DNA of 47,864 nt from an uncultured Methylibium sp. (GTDB lineage Bacteria; Pseudomonadota; Gammaproteobacteria; Burkholderiales; Burkholderiaceae_C), in NCBI RefSeq assembly GCF_902826655.1, contig NZ_CADEFR010000023.1:5308-53171 (forward strand). Reading direction: 5' to 3'. Within the stretch, counting starts at the first letter, position 1; each line of letters starts with the position of its first letter. The notes below the pieces were generated by a model. The model was given only the letters and a program-made list of their open reading frames with translations, was not told the DNA's origin and did no database searches. The translations under genes and the position numbers were made by a program. Below are positions 21,592 through 31,424 of the stretch, in pieces.

Positions 21592-23901
21592 ATGAGCACC
21601 CTGCCTCCGGCGTCCGCGAACCGGCCTTCGCCGACGCGTGACCGACGCGGCGCCTACCGCGGCAGCGGCCGCGGCGACGGCGGCGACTCCAGCCTCGACA
21701 CCGGCGTCCTCGAGCAATGGCTGCCGTCGCGGGTGCGGCACTCGCGCTGGCTCGGCTGGCGGCTGCGAGCCCTGGTCGCGCTGGCGCTGTGCGGCTGCGT
21801 CGGCCTGTTCCTGCTGACGCGCATGCTCGCAGCGCAGCCGTCGATCGACGCCAGCTGGCGCGCCAATCCGCAAGGGCAGCTCGAGCTCGCGGCCAGCGGC
21901 GACCCGGCGCTCGCGCCCTTCGTGGGCCGGGCGCTGCTGGGCGTGATGGGCGGCGACAACCGGATCGCCGTGCTCGATCCGCTGGTGCTGCAGCGCTCGC
22001 CGCGCTGGCTGCCCGACGACGCCGAGCGCGCCCGCCATCGCGAGCTGCACGCGCAACTGCACGCTGCGCTGTCGCAGCAACCGGTGCGGCTGTACTTCGC
22101 CGACGGCGGCACGGCCGAGCTCAAGCTGGGCCCGCGCGGCAGCCTCCACCTGGGCTTGCTCTACTGGCTGCTGGCCGGCCTGGCCCTGGTGCTGTATCTC
22201 ATCGCGATGGTGGTGGTGCTGGTCCGTCCGACGCTGCGCAACACCCTGTACGCGCTGATGGCGCTGGCGCAGAGCGGCAACCTGCTGTTCATCGCCTCGG
22301 CCAGCACGCTCGACCTCGCGCTGCCCGCCGGTTTCGCGAGCTGGGAGATGCGGGCCAGGATGCTGTTCGACCTGGTCACCGCCGCAGCCATCGCGCACGC
22401 CGCGGCTGTGCACCCGCGCCGCCTCCCCTACGCCAGCGCGATGGCCGTGCTGGCCTGGGGCACGGTGGTCGCGCTGGTCGTGCTGGAGCAGTGGCACCAG
22501 CTGCCTTCGGCCTGGTGGTGGACCCAGGGCGCCGGCGCGGCGCTCGGTCTGGCCGCGATCGCCCTGCTCGGCTGGTCCTACCGCATCGAGCCGCACCCGT
22601 ACGCGATGGTGCTGCGGCGCTTCGGCATCATCACCGTCGGCACCTGGATCCTGCTGACGGCCGCCGTCGCCGCAGTGAGCCAGCAAACCGGCCCGCAGTA
22701 CGGGATCGCGATCGTCGGGTCGATGATCTGGGTCGTGTTCCTGGCTTCGCTGCTGCTGCTGGTGCCCTTCCTGGCCAAGTCGCAGCAGGTGCTGCGCGAG
22801 TTCTCGCTGCTCGCCGGCATCAGCACCGTCGCCACCTCGCTCGACCTGCTGTTCGTCGCCGCGTTCTCGTTCGGCCAGTTCACGTCGATCACGCTGTCGG
22901 TGTTCCTGGCGCTGGGCCTCTACGCCGGCGCGCGCCAGTGGATGCTCAACCAGCTGCGCGGCAGCCGCATGCTGACGATGGAGCGCCTGTTCGAGCGCCT
23001 CTATCGCATGGCGCGCGAAGTCGAGGCCCACCCCGAGCGCGCCTCGCGGTCGCTGCTGGGCCTGCTGCGCGAGTTGTTCGAGCCGCTGGAAGCCGGCGTC
23101 GCCGCCAAGGCCAGCCGTCGCGCCCGCGCCAGCGGCGACGGTTCGACGCTGGCCGTGCCGGTGCCCGACCTCAGCCGCGTCAGCGGCCGGGCCGACGAGA
23201 CGCTGGTCCTGCGCTTCTCGCACCGCGGCCGGCGACTCTTCACCGAGGAAGACGCGCGCCTCGCCGACCGCATCGTCGACCAGCTCAAGCGCGCCGTCGC
23301 CTTCGACCAGGCCGTGGAACGCGGGCGCAGCGAGGAACGCAGCCGCCTCGCGCAGGACCTGCACGACGACATCGGCGCACGCCTGCTGACGCTGATGTAC
23401 CAGGCCCGCAGCCCGGAGCAGGAGGAGTACATCCGCCACACCCTGCAGGACCTGAAGACCCTGACGCGCGGCCTCGCCGTCAGCAGCCATCGGCTGTCGC
23501 ATGCCGCCGGCGAGTGGAAGGCCGATCTCGGCCAGCGCCTGCAGCTCGCCAACATCAGGCTGGACTGGCAGGCACGCCTGGACCGCGACACCGAACTCAA
23601 CGTGGTGCAGTGGTCGGCGCTGACGCGCATCCTGCGCGAGCTCGTCAGCAATGCGATCGCCCACGCGCAGGCGACGCAGCTGCTGATCACACTGGACCTG
23701 CAGGACGACAGCCTCGAGCTGCTGGTCCGCGACAACGGCCACGGCCACAACCCGCAGGTCTGGGCTCACGGCCTGGGTCTGGGTGGGGTGCGCAAGCGCG
23801 TCAAGCAGCTCGGCGGCGACGTCGAGTGGCGCGAGGCGGTGCCGAGCGGCATCGAGTGCCGCGTGCGCTTCGCGCACTGGTCGCAGGCCGCGAGCGGCTG
23901 A
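21592..23901 (+). CDS. Multi-pass membrane histidine kinase (HisKA_3/NarX-like output)
   Basis: The 769-residue kinase has an Arg/Gly-rich cytoplasmic N-terminus (1-50), a first transmembrane helix (about 58-78), a periplasmic loop of roughly 110 residues, and then a block of 7-8 membrane helices (about 188-460). The kinase core has SRLAQDLHDDIGARLL with phosphorylatable His591, the N-box RELVSNAIAHA, and the G boxes DNGHGHN and HGLGLGGVRKRV. It is most likely the partner of the response regulator encoded just upstream. The periplasmic loop is a plausible dock for the PhnD-like protein of the same operon, but this is inference. Confidence 0.92.
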   Translation: MSTLPPASANRPSPTRDRRGAYRGSGRGDGGDSSLDTGVLEQWLPSRVRHSRWLGWRLRALVALALCGCVGLFLLTRMLAAQPSIDASWRANPQGQLELAASGDPALAPFVGRALLGVMGGDNRIAVLDPLVLQRSPRWLPDDAERARHRELHAQLHAALSQQPVRLYFADGGTAELKLGPRGSLHLGLLYWLLAGLALVLYLIAMVVVLVRPTLRNTLYALMALAQSGNLLFIASASTLDLALPAGFASWEMRARMLFDLVTAAAIAHAAAVHPRRLPYASAMAVLAWGTVVALVVLEQWHQLPSAWWWTQGAGAALGLAAIALLGWSYRIEPHPYAMVLRRFGIITVGTWILLTAAVAAVSQQTGPQYGIAIVGSMIWVVFLASLLLLVPFLAKSQQVLREFSLLAGISTVATSLDLLFVAAFSFGQFTSITLSVFLALGLYAGARQWMLNQLRGSRMLTMERLFERLYRMAREVEAHPERASRSLLGLLRELFEPLEAGVAAKASRRARASGDGSTLAVPVPDLSRVSGRADETLVLRFSHRGRRLFTEEDARLADRIVDQLKRAVAFDQAVERGRSEERSRLAQDLHDDIGARLLTLMYQARSPEQEEYIRHTLQDLKTLTRGLAVSSHRLSHAAGEWKADLGQRLQLANIRLDWQARLDRDTELNVVQWSALTRILRELVSNAIAHAQATQLLITLDLQDDSLELLVRDNGHGHNPQVWAHGLGLGGVRKRVKQLGGDVEWREAVPSGIECRVRFAHWSQAASG

Positions 23902-23907
23902 GGCGTC

Positions 23908-25242
23908 TCAGTCGGCGGCCGCGGCGGCGGCGCCCGGGTCGGCCGGCCCCGCGCCGCCCAGGTGGTGCATCACCCGCTGCGGGAACGGGATCTGGATGCC
24001 CTCGGCGTCCAGCACGCGCAGGATCGCGAGGTTGACTTCGGAGCGCAGGTTGGACTGTCCGTTGACCGGGTCGGCGTTCCAGTACCAGATCGTCAGCTCC
24101 AGCCCGTCGGCGGCGAAGTTGTTGAGGTGCACGGACGGGCTGCGTTCCTCGTCCTTCGGCATGCGGTCGATGGTGCGGATCGCCGCCACCAGCTTGGGCT
24201 GCAATGCGGCGATGTCGGTGCCGTAGGCGACCTGCACCGTCGTCGAGCTGAGGATGGCCTGGTCGCTGAGCGACGCGTTCTCGACGCGCTGCGTGATCAG
24301 CAGTTCGTTCGGCACGATCGACTCGCGCCCGCTCGCGGCCCGGATCACGGTCGCCCGGGTGTTGATGTCGGTGATGCGCCCTTCGAAGCCGTCGACCTTG
24401 ACCAGGTCGCCGATGCGCAGCGAACGCTCGGCCAGGATCACGAAGCCGCTGACGTAGTTGGCGGCCAGCTTCTGCAGCCCGAAGCCCAGGCCGACGCCGA
24501 TCGCGCCGCCCAGCACGCTGAGCGCCGTCAGGTCGATGCCCGCCGCCGACAACGCCAGCAGCAGGCCGACGAAGAGCAGCAGCGCCCGCGTCAGGTTGGC
24601 CGCCATCTTGCGCACCGACAGGTTGGCGAGCTGGCCCTTGAGCAGGCGCGTCTCGATCGCCGCGCTGACCCACAGGGCCAGCATCAGGACGATCACGGCG
24701 TTGAACACGCCTTCCAGCAAGGCACGCAGGCTGATCCTGCTGCTGCCGAGCTTCCAGCTGATGGCGTCCAGCTCCTCCATCACCATCGGCAGCACGCCGG
24801 TGACCCAGAGGATCAGCCCGATCCACACGCCCCAGGACAGCCAGCGCTCGGCGATGCGCACGAACTCCGACGCCGGGAAAGCCGCGCGCAGCACGCGCAC
24901 CGCCAGACGGATCATCGCCAGCGCGAACAGCAGCGCGACCGCGAGCTTCATCACCGCCGGCGGCACGCCCGCCAGCACGGTGTGGCGCGCCAGCACCGCG
25001 AAGCCCAGCGCCAGCAGCGGGAACAGCGCGCCGTCGACCAGCTTCTCGCCGAACAGCACCGAGTGCCTGTCCGCGATGCTGCGGCCGCGCAGCAGCCGTG
25101 TCACGGCCCAGGCCAGCAGCAGACAGCCGGCCAGGACGGCCAGCTCGATCAGCGCACTGCTGCTCAGCAGCGACCGACCCAGCGCTTCCAGCTCGGCCGG
25201 CGTCATCGGCCGGGCGATCGGGGACGAGGCAGCGGCGTCCAT
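23908..25242 (-). CDS. MscS-family mechanosensitive ion channel
   Basis: The 444-residue protein has about five to six membrane helices. The pore-lining helix reads LSVLGGAIGVGLGFGLQKLAANYVSG, the Gly/Ala-rich TM3 typical of MscS. A cytoplasmic beta domain follows (SLRIGDLVKVDGFEGRITDINTRATVIR; IVPNELLI). It is larger than E. coli MscS (286) because of extra N-terminal helices. It should release solutes on hypo-osmotic shock. The C-terminus is an Ala-rich tail. It starts 8 nt after the stop of the deacetylase gene, so the two form an operon. Confidence 0.93.
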   Translation of the reverse strand: MDAAASSPIARPMTPAELEALGRSLLSSSALIELAVLAGCLLLAWAVTRLLRGRSIADRHSVLFGEKLVDGALFPLLALGFAVLARHTVLAGVPPAVMKLAVALLFALAMIRLAVRVLRAAFPASEFVRIAERWLSWGVWIGLILWVTGVLPMVMEELDAISWKLGSSRISLRALLEGVFNAVIVLMLALWVSAAIETRLLKGQLANLSVRKMAANLTRALLLFVGLLLALSAAGIDLTALSVLGGAIGVGLGFGLQKLAANYVSGFVILAERSLRIGDLVKVDGFEGRITDINTRATVIRAASGRESIVPNELLITQRVENASLSDQAILSSTTVQVAYGTDIAALQPKLVAAIRTIDRMPKDEERSPSVHLNNFAADGLELTIWYWNADPVNGQSNLRSEVNLAILRVLDAEGIQIPFPQRVMHHLGGAGPADPGAAAAAAD

Positions 25243-25250
25243 CGGCGGCG

Positions 25251-26192
25251 TCAGGTCCCCAGCCCCGCCAGCACGCGCACGTGGGTCGCCACGCTGCGCG
25301 CCAGCGCGCCGAGGTTGTAGCCGCCCTCCAGGCAGGAAACGATGCGCCCCTTCGCGTGTCGTTCGGCCAGGGTCTTGAGCCGCTGCGTGATCCAGGCGTA
25401 GTCGGCCTCGACCAGTCCCATCTGGCCCAGGTCGTCATCGCGGTGGGCGTCGAAGCCGGCCGAGATGAAGATCATCTGCGGCTTGAAGGCCTCGAGCCGC
25501 GGCATCCAGTCCTTGTCGATCAGGTCGCGCACCGCCGGCCCCTTGGTGTAGGCAGGCACCGGCACGTTGACCATGTTGGTGCCTTGCGGCACGCCGCCCG
25601 AATGCGGATAGAAGGGATGCTGGAAGTAGCTGACCATCAGCACGCGCTCGTCGCCGGCGATGATGTCCTCGGTCCCGTTGCCGTGGTGCACGTCGAAGTC
25701 GACGATGGCCACGCGCTGCAGGCCGCGCACGTCGAGGGCGTGGCGCGCCGCGATCGCCACGTTGTTGAGGAAGCAGAAGCCCATCGCCTGCCGGCGAGTC
25801 GCATGGTGGCCGGGCGGCCGCACCGCGCAGAAGGCGTTCTCGGCCTCGCCGTCGATGACCGCGTCGGTGGCCGCCACGGCGGCGCCGGCCGCACGCAGGG
25901 CGGCCTCCCAGGTGCCGGGCCCGGCGCTCGTGTCGGGGTCCAGCGCGCGGCGCCGGCCGCTGGCTTCGACCTGCTTCATCGCGTCGCGCAGTTCGGCGAT
26001 GTAGCCGGCCTCGTGCGCGCGGCTCAGCTGCGCGTCCTCGGCCCGGGGCGCATCGCGCATCAGCAGCGCCAGGTCGAGGCTGGTCGCGCGCAGATGGTCG
26101 GAGATGGCGTCGAGCCGCTGCGGGCTCTCGGGGTGGCCGGGACCCATGTCGTGGAGCCGGCACGCGGGGTGGGAGTAGTAGGCGGTCGCCAT
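25251..26192 (-). CDS. Histone-deacetylase-family amidohydrolase
   Basis: This is a class II HDAC-like zinc enzyme; bacterial members deacetylate polyamines, acetoin-pathway enzymes or other small amides. From the ATG at 26192 it has 313 residues and begins with YYSHPACRLHDMGPGHPE. It carries the catalytic RPPGHHA, the NNVAIAA helix, the zinc ligands DFDVHHGNG, and FDAHRDDDLG and CLEGGYN with the transition-state Tyr. An in-frame ATG 19 codons upstream (26249) overlaps the moxR start codon; it lacks family similarity, so I did not use it. The substrate is not evident from the sequence. Confidence 0.92.
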   Translation of the reverse strand: MATAYYSHPACRLHDMGPGHPESPQRLDAISDHLRATSLDLALLMRDAPRAEDAQLSRAHEAGYIAELRDAMKQVEASGRRRALDPDTSAGPGTWEAALRAAGAAVAATDAVIDGEAENAFCAVRPPGHHATRRQAMGFCFLNNVAIAARHALDVRGLQRVAIVDFDVHHGNGTEDIIAGDERVLMVSYFQHPFYPHSGGVPQGTNMVNVPVPAYTKGPAVRDLIDKDWMPRLEAFKPQMIFISAGFDAHRDDDLGQMGLVEADYAWITQRLKTLAERHAKGRIVSCLEGGYNLGALARSVATHVRVLAGLGT

Positions 26193-26234
26193 CCGTCTTT
26201 GTCTTTCGTGGTCTCCGGCGGCACGGCTTTCGGC

Positions 26235-26240
26235 TATGGT
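26235..26240 (+). promoter_or_regulatory. TATGGT -10-like box before moxR
   Basis: TATGGT ends 7 nt before the moxR ATG at 26248; no ribosome binding site lies between. This would give a leaderless or near-leaderless transcript for the moxR-DUF58-transglutaminase-mltB operon. The match to consensus is only 4 of 6. Confidence 0.3.
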
Positions 26241-26247
26241 GCGCGCC

Positions 26248-27168
<921 letters not shown>

Positions 27169-27187
27169 AGGGCGGTCATCAGTGATC

Positions 27188-27262
27188 AGTGAGCCGTGAA
27201 TGGTGATCCGTTGAAGGCAGAGCGGGCGTGATCGGATCACGGATCACCGATCACGGGTCACC
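27188..27262 (+). repeat. Imperfect palindrome built from GTGATC/GGATCAC units
   Basis: The arms 27188-27211 and 27239-27262 are 24 nt each and match at 20 of 24 positions as inverted repeats (inner 10 bp GGTGATCCGT/ACGGATCACC perfect). A 27-nt loop separates them. The arms are themselves iterations of GATCA/C-type short units, with further copies just before 27188. It looks like a dispersed intergenic repeat. The GTG start codon of the DUF58 gene (27228) lies in the loop, and the right arm is coding. Confidence 0.75.
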
Positions 27263-28232
27263 GCGCCAGCGCGCGCAGGCGCGCTGGCGCGCGTGGTGGG
27301 ACGCACGCCATCCGCGCCGCGACGTCCAGGAGCTGACGCAGCGCAACGTCTACATCCTGCCGACGCGCGCCGGCTGGGTCTTCGCGTTGACGCTCGGGGT
27401 GTTGCTGGTCGCGTCGATCAACTACCAGCTGAGCCTGGGCTATGTCCTGACCTTCCTGCTGGCCGGCAGCGCGGTGGTGGCGATGCACGTCACGCACAGC
27501 ACGCTGCGCGGCCTGAACCTGCACCTGCGCCCGCCGCAGGCGGTGTTCGCCGGCGAGGCGGCGACGGTCGAGTGCGTGCTGGTCAGCATGGCGCCCCGCG
27601 CGCGCCACGGCATCGGCCTGCGGCTGGTCGAGTCCGAGCGGGCACCACACTGGAGCTGGACCGACGTGGCCGCCGGCGGACAGGCCACCGTCCGCCTCGG
27701 CTTCGTCGCGCCGCGACGCGGCCGGCAGGTGCTGCCGACGATCCGGCTCGAGACGCGCTTCCCGCTCGGCCTGTTCCGTGCCTGGAGCGACTGGCGCCCG
27801 GCCTCGATGCTGCTCGCCTGGCCGCGACCCGAGCGACCCGCGGCGCCGCTGCCCGCGGCACGCGCGATCGGCAGCGGCAGCACGACCGCGCGCCGCAGCG
27901 AGGGCGGCGAACTCGAGGGCATCCGCGGCTACCGGCGTGGCGACCCGTTGAAGCTGGTGGTCTGGAAGAAGGCTGCACGCGCGCTCGACACCGGCGGCGA
28001 ACTCGTCAGCCGCGACACCAGCAGCGCCGCGCGCCACGAACTGTGGCTCGACTGGGCCACGACCGGCGCGCTGGCACCGGAGGACCGCCTCTCGCGCCTG
28101 AGCGCCTGGGTGCTGGCCGCCGAACGCAGCGGTGCCGACTGGGGCCTGCGGCTGCCCGGCCGTGAACTCGCGCCGGCGCAGGGCGAGGCGCACAAGCGGC
28201 AGGGGCTGGAGGTGCTCGCGCTATGGGCTTAG
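27228..28232 (+). CDS. DUF58 domain protein
   Basis: The 334-residue protein has two membrane helices (about 45-62 and 65-82), a beta-rich region, and the DUF58 signature GGELEGIRGYRRGDPLKLVVWKKAAR at about 225-250. DUF58 proteins are MoxR partners with a VWA-like fold, linked to envelope functions. The only usable start is a GTG inside the palindromic repeat, so the first ~12 residues (MIGSRITDHGSP) are repeat-derived. The conserved part begins near RWRAWWDARHPRRDVQEL. It lies 59 nt after moxR and overlaps the next gene by 10 nt. Confidence 0.92.
   Translation: MIGSRITDHGSPRQRAQARWRAWWDARHPRRDVQELTQRNVYILPTRAGWVFALTLGVLLVASINYQLSLGYVLTFLLAGSAVVAMHVTHSTLRGLNLHLRPPQAVFAGEAATVECVLVSMAPRARHGIGLRLVESERAPHWSWTDVAAGGQATVRLGFVAPRRGRQVLPTIRLETRFPLGLFRAWSDWRPASMLLAWPRPERPAAPLPAARAIGSGSTTARRSEGGELEGIRGYRRGDPLKLVVWKKAARALDTGGELVSRDTSSAARHELWLDWATTGALAPEDRLSRLSAWVLAAERSGADWGLRLPGRELAPAQGEAHKRQGLEVLALWA
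27263..27290 (+). repeat. Perfect 12-bp GC palindrome adjoining the GATC repeat
   Basis: GCGCCAGCGCGC (27263-27274) pairs perfectly with GCGCGCTGGCGC (27279-27290) across the loop GCAG. It abuts the first palindrome without a gap and lies within codons 12-21 of the DUF58 gene. In mRNA it would be a very stable hairpin just after the start codon and could limit translation. Confidence 0.8.
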
Positions 28233-30313
28233 ACCGCTGGACTTGGCCAGGTTGGCGGCACCTGCCGCGCGAGGCGCGCGACACGCTGTTCCTGCTGGCC
28301 GTCATCGCGTGGACCGTGCTGCCGCATGTCGGCCAGCTGCCGGTCTGGTGCACCGCGCTGACGGCGACGGTGCTGCTGTGGCGCGCCGCGCTCGCGGTGC
28401 GTGCCGCGCCGCTGCCCGGCCGCTGGGTCCTGGCCGGCGTGCTGGTCGTCGCGCTGGCGCTGACGCTCGCCAGCCATCGCACCCTGCTCGGCAAGGAGGC
28501 CGGCGTCACCCTGCTGGTGGTGCTGGTGGCGCTCAAGACGCTGGAGCTGCGGGCCCGGCGCGACGCTTTCGCGGTGTTCTTCCTCGGCTTCTTCCTGGTG
28601 CTCACGCACTTCCTGTACTCGCAGGCGCTGCCGATCGCCGCGGCGATGCTGGTGTCGGTCTGGGGCCTGCTGACGGCGCTGGTGCTGGCGCACATGCCGG
28701 TCGGCCAGCCCGGCCTGCGCCAGGCCGGGCTGCTGGCCGGGCGCTTCGCGTTGCTCGGCGCGCCGGTGATGGTGCTGCTGTTCGTGCTGTTCCCGCGCGT
28801 CGGCCCGCTGTGGGGCGTGCCCGGCGATGCCGGCGCGAAGACGGGGCTGTCGGGCGAGATGCGCATGGGCTTGATCGCCGAACTGGCATCCGACGACAGC
28901 ATCGCGATGCGCGTGCGCGTGCTGTCGGGCTCGCCGCCGGCGCCGGAGTCGCTGTACTTCCGCGGGCCGGTGCTGTCGGCCTTCGACGGCACGACCTGGC
29001 GCGTCGGCCGACCGAGCTTCCCGGCACGCCTGCTGCCGCCGCTGAACCTGCGGCGTGAGGGCGAGCCGGTGGAAGTCGAGGTCACGCTCGAACCCCTGCG
29101 GCTGGCCAGCATCCCGACGCTGGAAGCCACGCCCGAGCTGCCGCCCATCGACGACGTGCGTGCCCTGCTGCGCGACGACCTGCACTGGGTCGCCGAGCGG
29201 CCGATCGTCGAGCGCATCCGCTACACCGCGAAATCCTGGCCGCGCTTCGCGCACGGACCGACCGATCCCGTCGTCGGACTGCAGGACGACCTGGACCTGC
29301 CTCCCGGCGCCAATCCGCGTACGCTGCAGTGGGCGGCCGCGCTGAGGCGCGAGCCGCGCTACGCGGAGGCCGACGCGAGCACGCTCGCCGCCGCGCTGAT
29401 GCAGCGCATCCGCAACGAGGGCTACAGCTACACCCTCGCCCCCGGCACCTACGACGAGGACGGCAACGGCGACGGCGTCGACGAGTTCTGGCTCGATCGC
29501 AAGACCGGCTTCTGCGAGCACTTCGCCGCCGCGTTCGTCGTGGTGATGCGGGCGCTCGACGTGCCGGCGCGCATCGTCACCGGCTACCAGGGCGCCGAGC
29601 GGAACCCGGTCGACGGCAGCCTGGTGGTGCGCCAGAGCTATGCGCACGCCTGGGCCGAGTACTGGCAGCCGGGCGTGGGCTGGCTGCGCGCCGACCCGAC
29701 GGCCGCCGTCGCGCCGGAGCGCATCGACCGCAGCCGGCCGCTGCGCCCGGCGCCCGGCTTCGTCGCCACGGCCTTCGGCGGTGTCGCCCCCGGCGCGCTG
29801 CTGCAGCTGCGCGTGCTGTGGGAAGCGGCGAACAATCGCTGGAACCAGTGGGTCCTGAACTACTCGCGCGGCTCGCAGCTCGACCTGCTGCGGCAGCTCG
29901 GCTACCAGTCGCCACGCTGGGAGGACGTGGCCCTGCTGCTGGCCGCGATGATCGCGGGCTTCGGCCTGGTCGGCGCGGCCTGGGCCTGGTGGGACCAGCG
30001 CCGCAGCGACCCCTGGCTGCGTGCCTACGCGCGCGTGCGGCGCGCCGCGGCGGCGCTCGGCCTGCCGGCCGGCGACGCCCTGCCGCCACGGTCGCTGGCC
30101 GCGACCCTGCGTGCGCGCTACGGCGCCGCAGCCGCAACGGCCGAGCAGGCACTGCACGAGCTGGAAGGTCTGCGCTACGCGCCCCACGGCGCACCGCGGA
30201 CGGCACGCGCCGTCGCGGCCCGCGCACGGCGACTGGCCACCGACGCCGTCGGCGCGCTGCGCGAGCTGCCGCCCCCATCACCTGCCGCCCTTGTTGCCCG
30301 AGCTTCCCGATGA
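28223..30313 (+). CDS. Membrane transglutaminase-like protein (DUF3488/TgpA type)
   Basis: The 696-residue protein has five to seven N-terminal membrane helices (about 18-210), the DUF3488 region (LYFRGPVLSAFDGTTWR), and a periplasmic transglutaminase-like domain. The catalytic triad is in context: KTGFCEHFAAAFVVVMRALDVPARIVTGY (Cys), SYAHAWAEYW (His) and LRADPTAA (Asp). A C-terminal membrane helix (about 572-592) and a cytoplasmic tail follow. The P. aeruginosa homologue TgpA is essential, and the natural substrate is unclear. Start and stop overlap neighbours at both ends (10 nt with DUF58, ATGA with mltB), so the operon is tightly coupled. Confidence 0.94.
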   Translation: MGLDRWTWPGWRHLPREARDTLFLLAVIAWTVLPHVGQLPVWCTALTATVLLWRAALAVRAAPLPGRWVLAGVLVVALALTLASHRTLLGKEAGVTLLVVLVALKTLELRARRDAFAVFFLGFFLVLTHFLYSQALPIAAAMLVSVWGLLTALVLAHMPVGQPGLRQAGLLAGRFALLGAPVMVLLFVLFPRVGPLWGVPGDAGAKTGLSGEMRMGLIAELASDDSIAMRVRVLSGSPPAPESLYFRGPVLSAFDGTTWRVGRPSFPARLLPPLNLRREGEPVEVEVTLEPLRLASIPTLEATPELPPIDDVRALLRDDLHWVAERPIVERIRYTAKSWPRFAHGPTDPVVGLQDDLDLPPGANPRTLQWAAALRREPRYAEADASTLAAALMQRIRNEGYSYTLAPGTYDEDGNGDGVDEFWLDRKTGFCEHFAAAFVVVMRALDVPARIVTGYQGAERNPVDGSLVVRQSYAHAWAEYWQPGVGWLRADPTAAVAPERIDRSRPLRPAPGFVATAFGGVAPGALLQLRVLWEAANNRWNQWVLNYSRGSQLDLLRQLGYQSPRWEDVALLLAAMIAGFGLVGAAWAWWDQRRSDPWLRAYARVRRAAAALGLPAGDALPPRSLAATLRARYGAAAATAEQALHELEGLRYAPHGAPRTARAVAARARRLATDAVGALRELPPPSPAALVARASR

Positions 30314-31401
30314 CGACCCGCCTGCCGTTGCCCTCCCTGCTTGCCGCGCTGCTGGCGCTGACCGCTGCCCTGACGCCCACCGAGCTGTTCGCCGGCAAGG
30401 GACGCAAGACCAGCTCCGTCAACGATGCGCAGGCCGCCGAAGCCGTCGCCTACGGCCGCCGCGAGGACCTGATGGCGCTCGCCGCCGGCATCGCCGAGCG
30501 CCGCGCGCTCGACGCCGCCTGGGTCGAGTCGACCCTGGCGCAGGCCCGCTACGTGCCCAGCGTCGTGCGCCTGATGCAGCCGGCGCCGCCCGGCACGCCC
30601 AAGAACTGGGCCGCCTATCGCGCGCGCTTCGTCGAACCGGTGCGCATCCGCGCCGGCGTCGCGTTCTGGCGCGAGCACGAGCCCTGGCTGCGCGAGGCCG
30701 AGGCGCGCTTCGGCGTGCCGGCCGAAGTCGTCGTCGGCATCGTCGGCGTCGAGACGATCTACGGCCGGCACCCCGGCAACTACCGCGTGCTCGACGCGCT
30801 GGCCACGCTGAGCCTCGACTTCCCCAGGGACGCCCGACGCGACCGCAGCGCCTTCTTCCGCGACGAGCTCGAGGCCTTCCTGCTGCTGTGCCGCCAGCGT
30901 GACCACGACCCGCTCGCCCCCAGGGGCAGCTACGCCGGCGCGAGCGGCATGCCGCAGTTCATGCCCAGCTCGCAGCTGCGCTACGCCGTCGACTTCGACG
31001 GCGACGGGCGCATCGACCTCGACACCAGCGGAGCCGACGTGATCGGCTCGGTCGCCAACTACCTGGCGGTGTTCGGCTGGCAGCCGGGCCAGCCCACCCA
31101 CTACGGCGTCAACGCACCGACCGACGTGAGTGATCGCGCGGCTCTGCTGCTGCCCGACATCCTGCCGAGCTTCAGCGCCGCGCAGTTCGCGGAACGCGGT
31201 GCGGTGCTCGACGCCGCCGGCCGCGACCATGCCGGCCCGCTGGCGCTGGTCGAGCTGCAGAACGGCGAGGCCGCGCCGAGCTACGTCGCCGGCACCCAGA
31301 ACTTCTACGCGATCACGCGCTACAACTGGTCCAGCTACTACGCGATGGCCGTGATCGACCTGGGGCAGGCCGTCGCCGCCGTGGTCAGGTCGACGCGCTG
31401 A
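30310..31401 (+). CDS. mltB: Lytic murein transglycosylase B
   Basis: MltB cleaves the MurNAc-GlcNAc bond of peptidoglycan with formation of 1,6-anhydroMurNAc. The 363-residue protein has an N-terminal signal (about 1-28, ending LFAGKG; no lipobox Cys visible). The catalytic Glu lies in VVGIVGVETIYGRHPGN, followed by YAGASGMPQFMPSSQLRYAVDFDGDGRIDL, with an EF-hand-like Asp cluster, and TQNFYAITRYNWSSYYAMAV near the C-terminus. It should be soluble periplasmic or signal-anchored rather than a lipoprotein. Its ATG overlaps the transglutaminase stop. Confidence 0.94.
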   Translation: MTTRLPLPSLLAALLALTAALTPTELFAGKGRKTSSVNDAQAAEAVAYGRREDLMALAAGIAERRALDAAWVESTLAQARYVPSVVRLMQPAPPGTPKNWAAYRARFVEPVRIRAGVAFWREHEPWLREAEARFGVPAEVVVGIVGVETIYGRHPGNYRVLDALATLSLDFPRDARRDRSAFFRDELEAFLLLCRQRDHDPLAPRGSYAGASGMPQFMPSSQLRYAVDFDGDGRIDLDTSGADVIGSVANYLAVFGWQPGQPTHYGVNAPTDVSDRAALLLPDILPSFSAAQFAERGAVLDAAGRDHAGPLALVELQNGEAAPSYVAGTQNFYAITRYNWSSYYAMAVIDLGQAVAAVVRSTR

Positions 31402-31424
31402 GCCCGTCGCCGACGACGGCTCAG
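31398..31424. terminator. Hairpin between convergent mltB and small membrane protein gene
   Basis: CTGAGCC(C)GTCG pairs with CGACGGCTCAG across a short loop, with one bulged C. It covers both stop codons. There is no T-tract, so it may stabilise 3' ends more than terminate. Confidence 0.4.

Noticed and set aside
21511-23877. A 788-codon open frame on the minus strand opposite the histidine kinase
   Set aside because: It is Gln/His/Arg-rich with no domain. The kinase motifs on the other strand are unambiguous.
20832-23901. A complete phosphonate ABC transporter locus
   Set aside because: No ATPase or permease gene is present; the PhnD-like protein is followed only by the response regulator and kinase.
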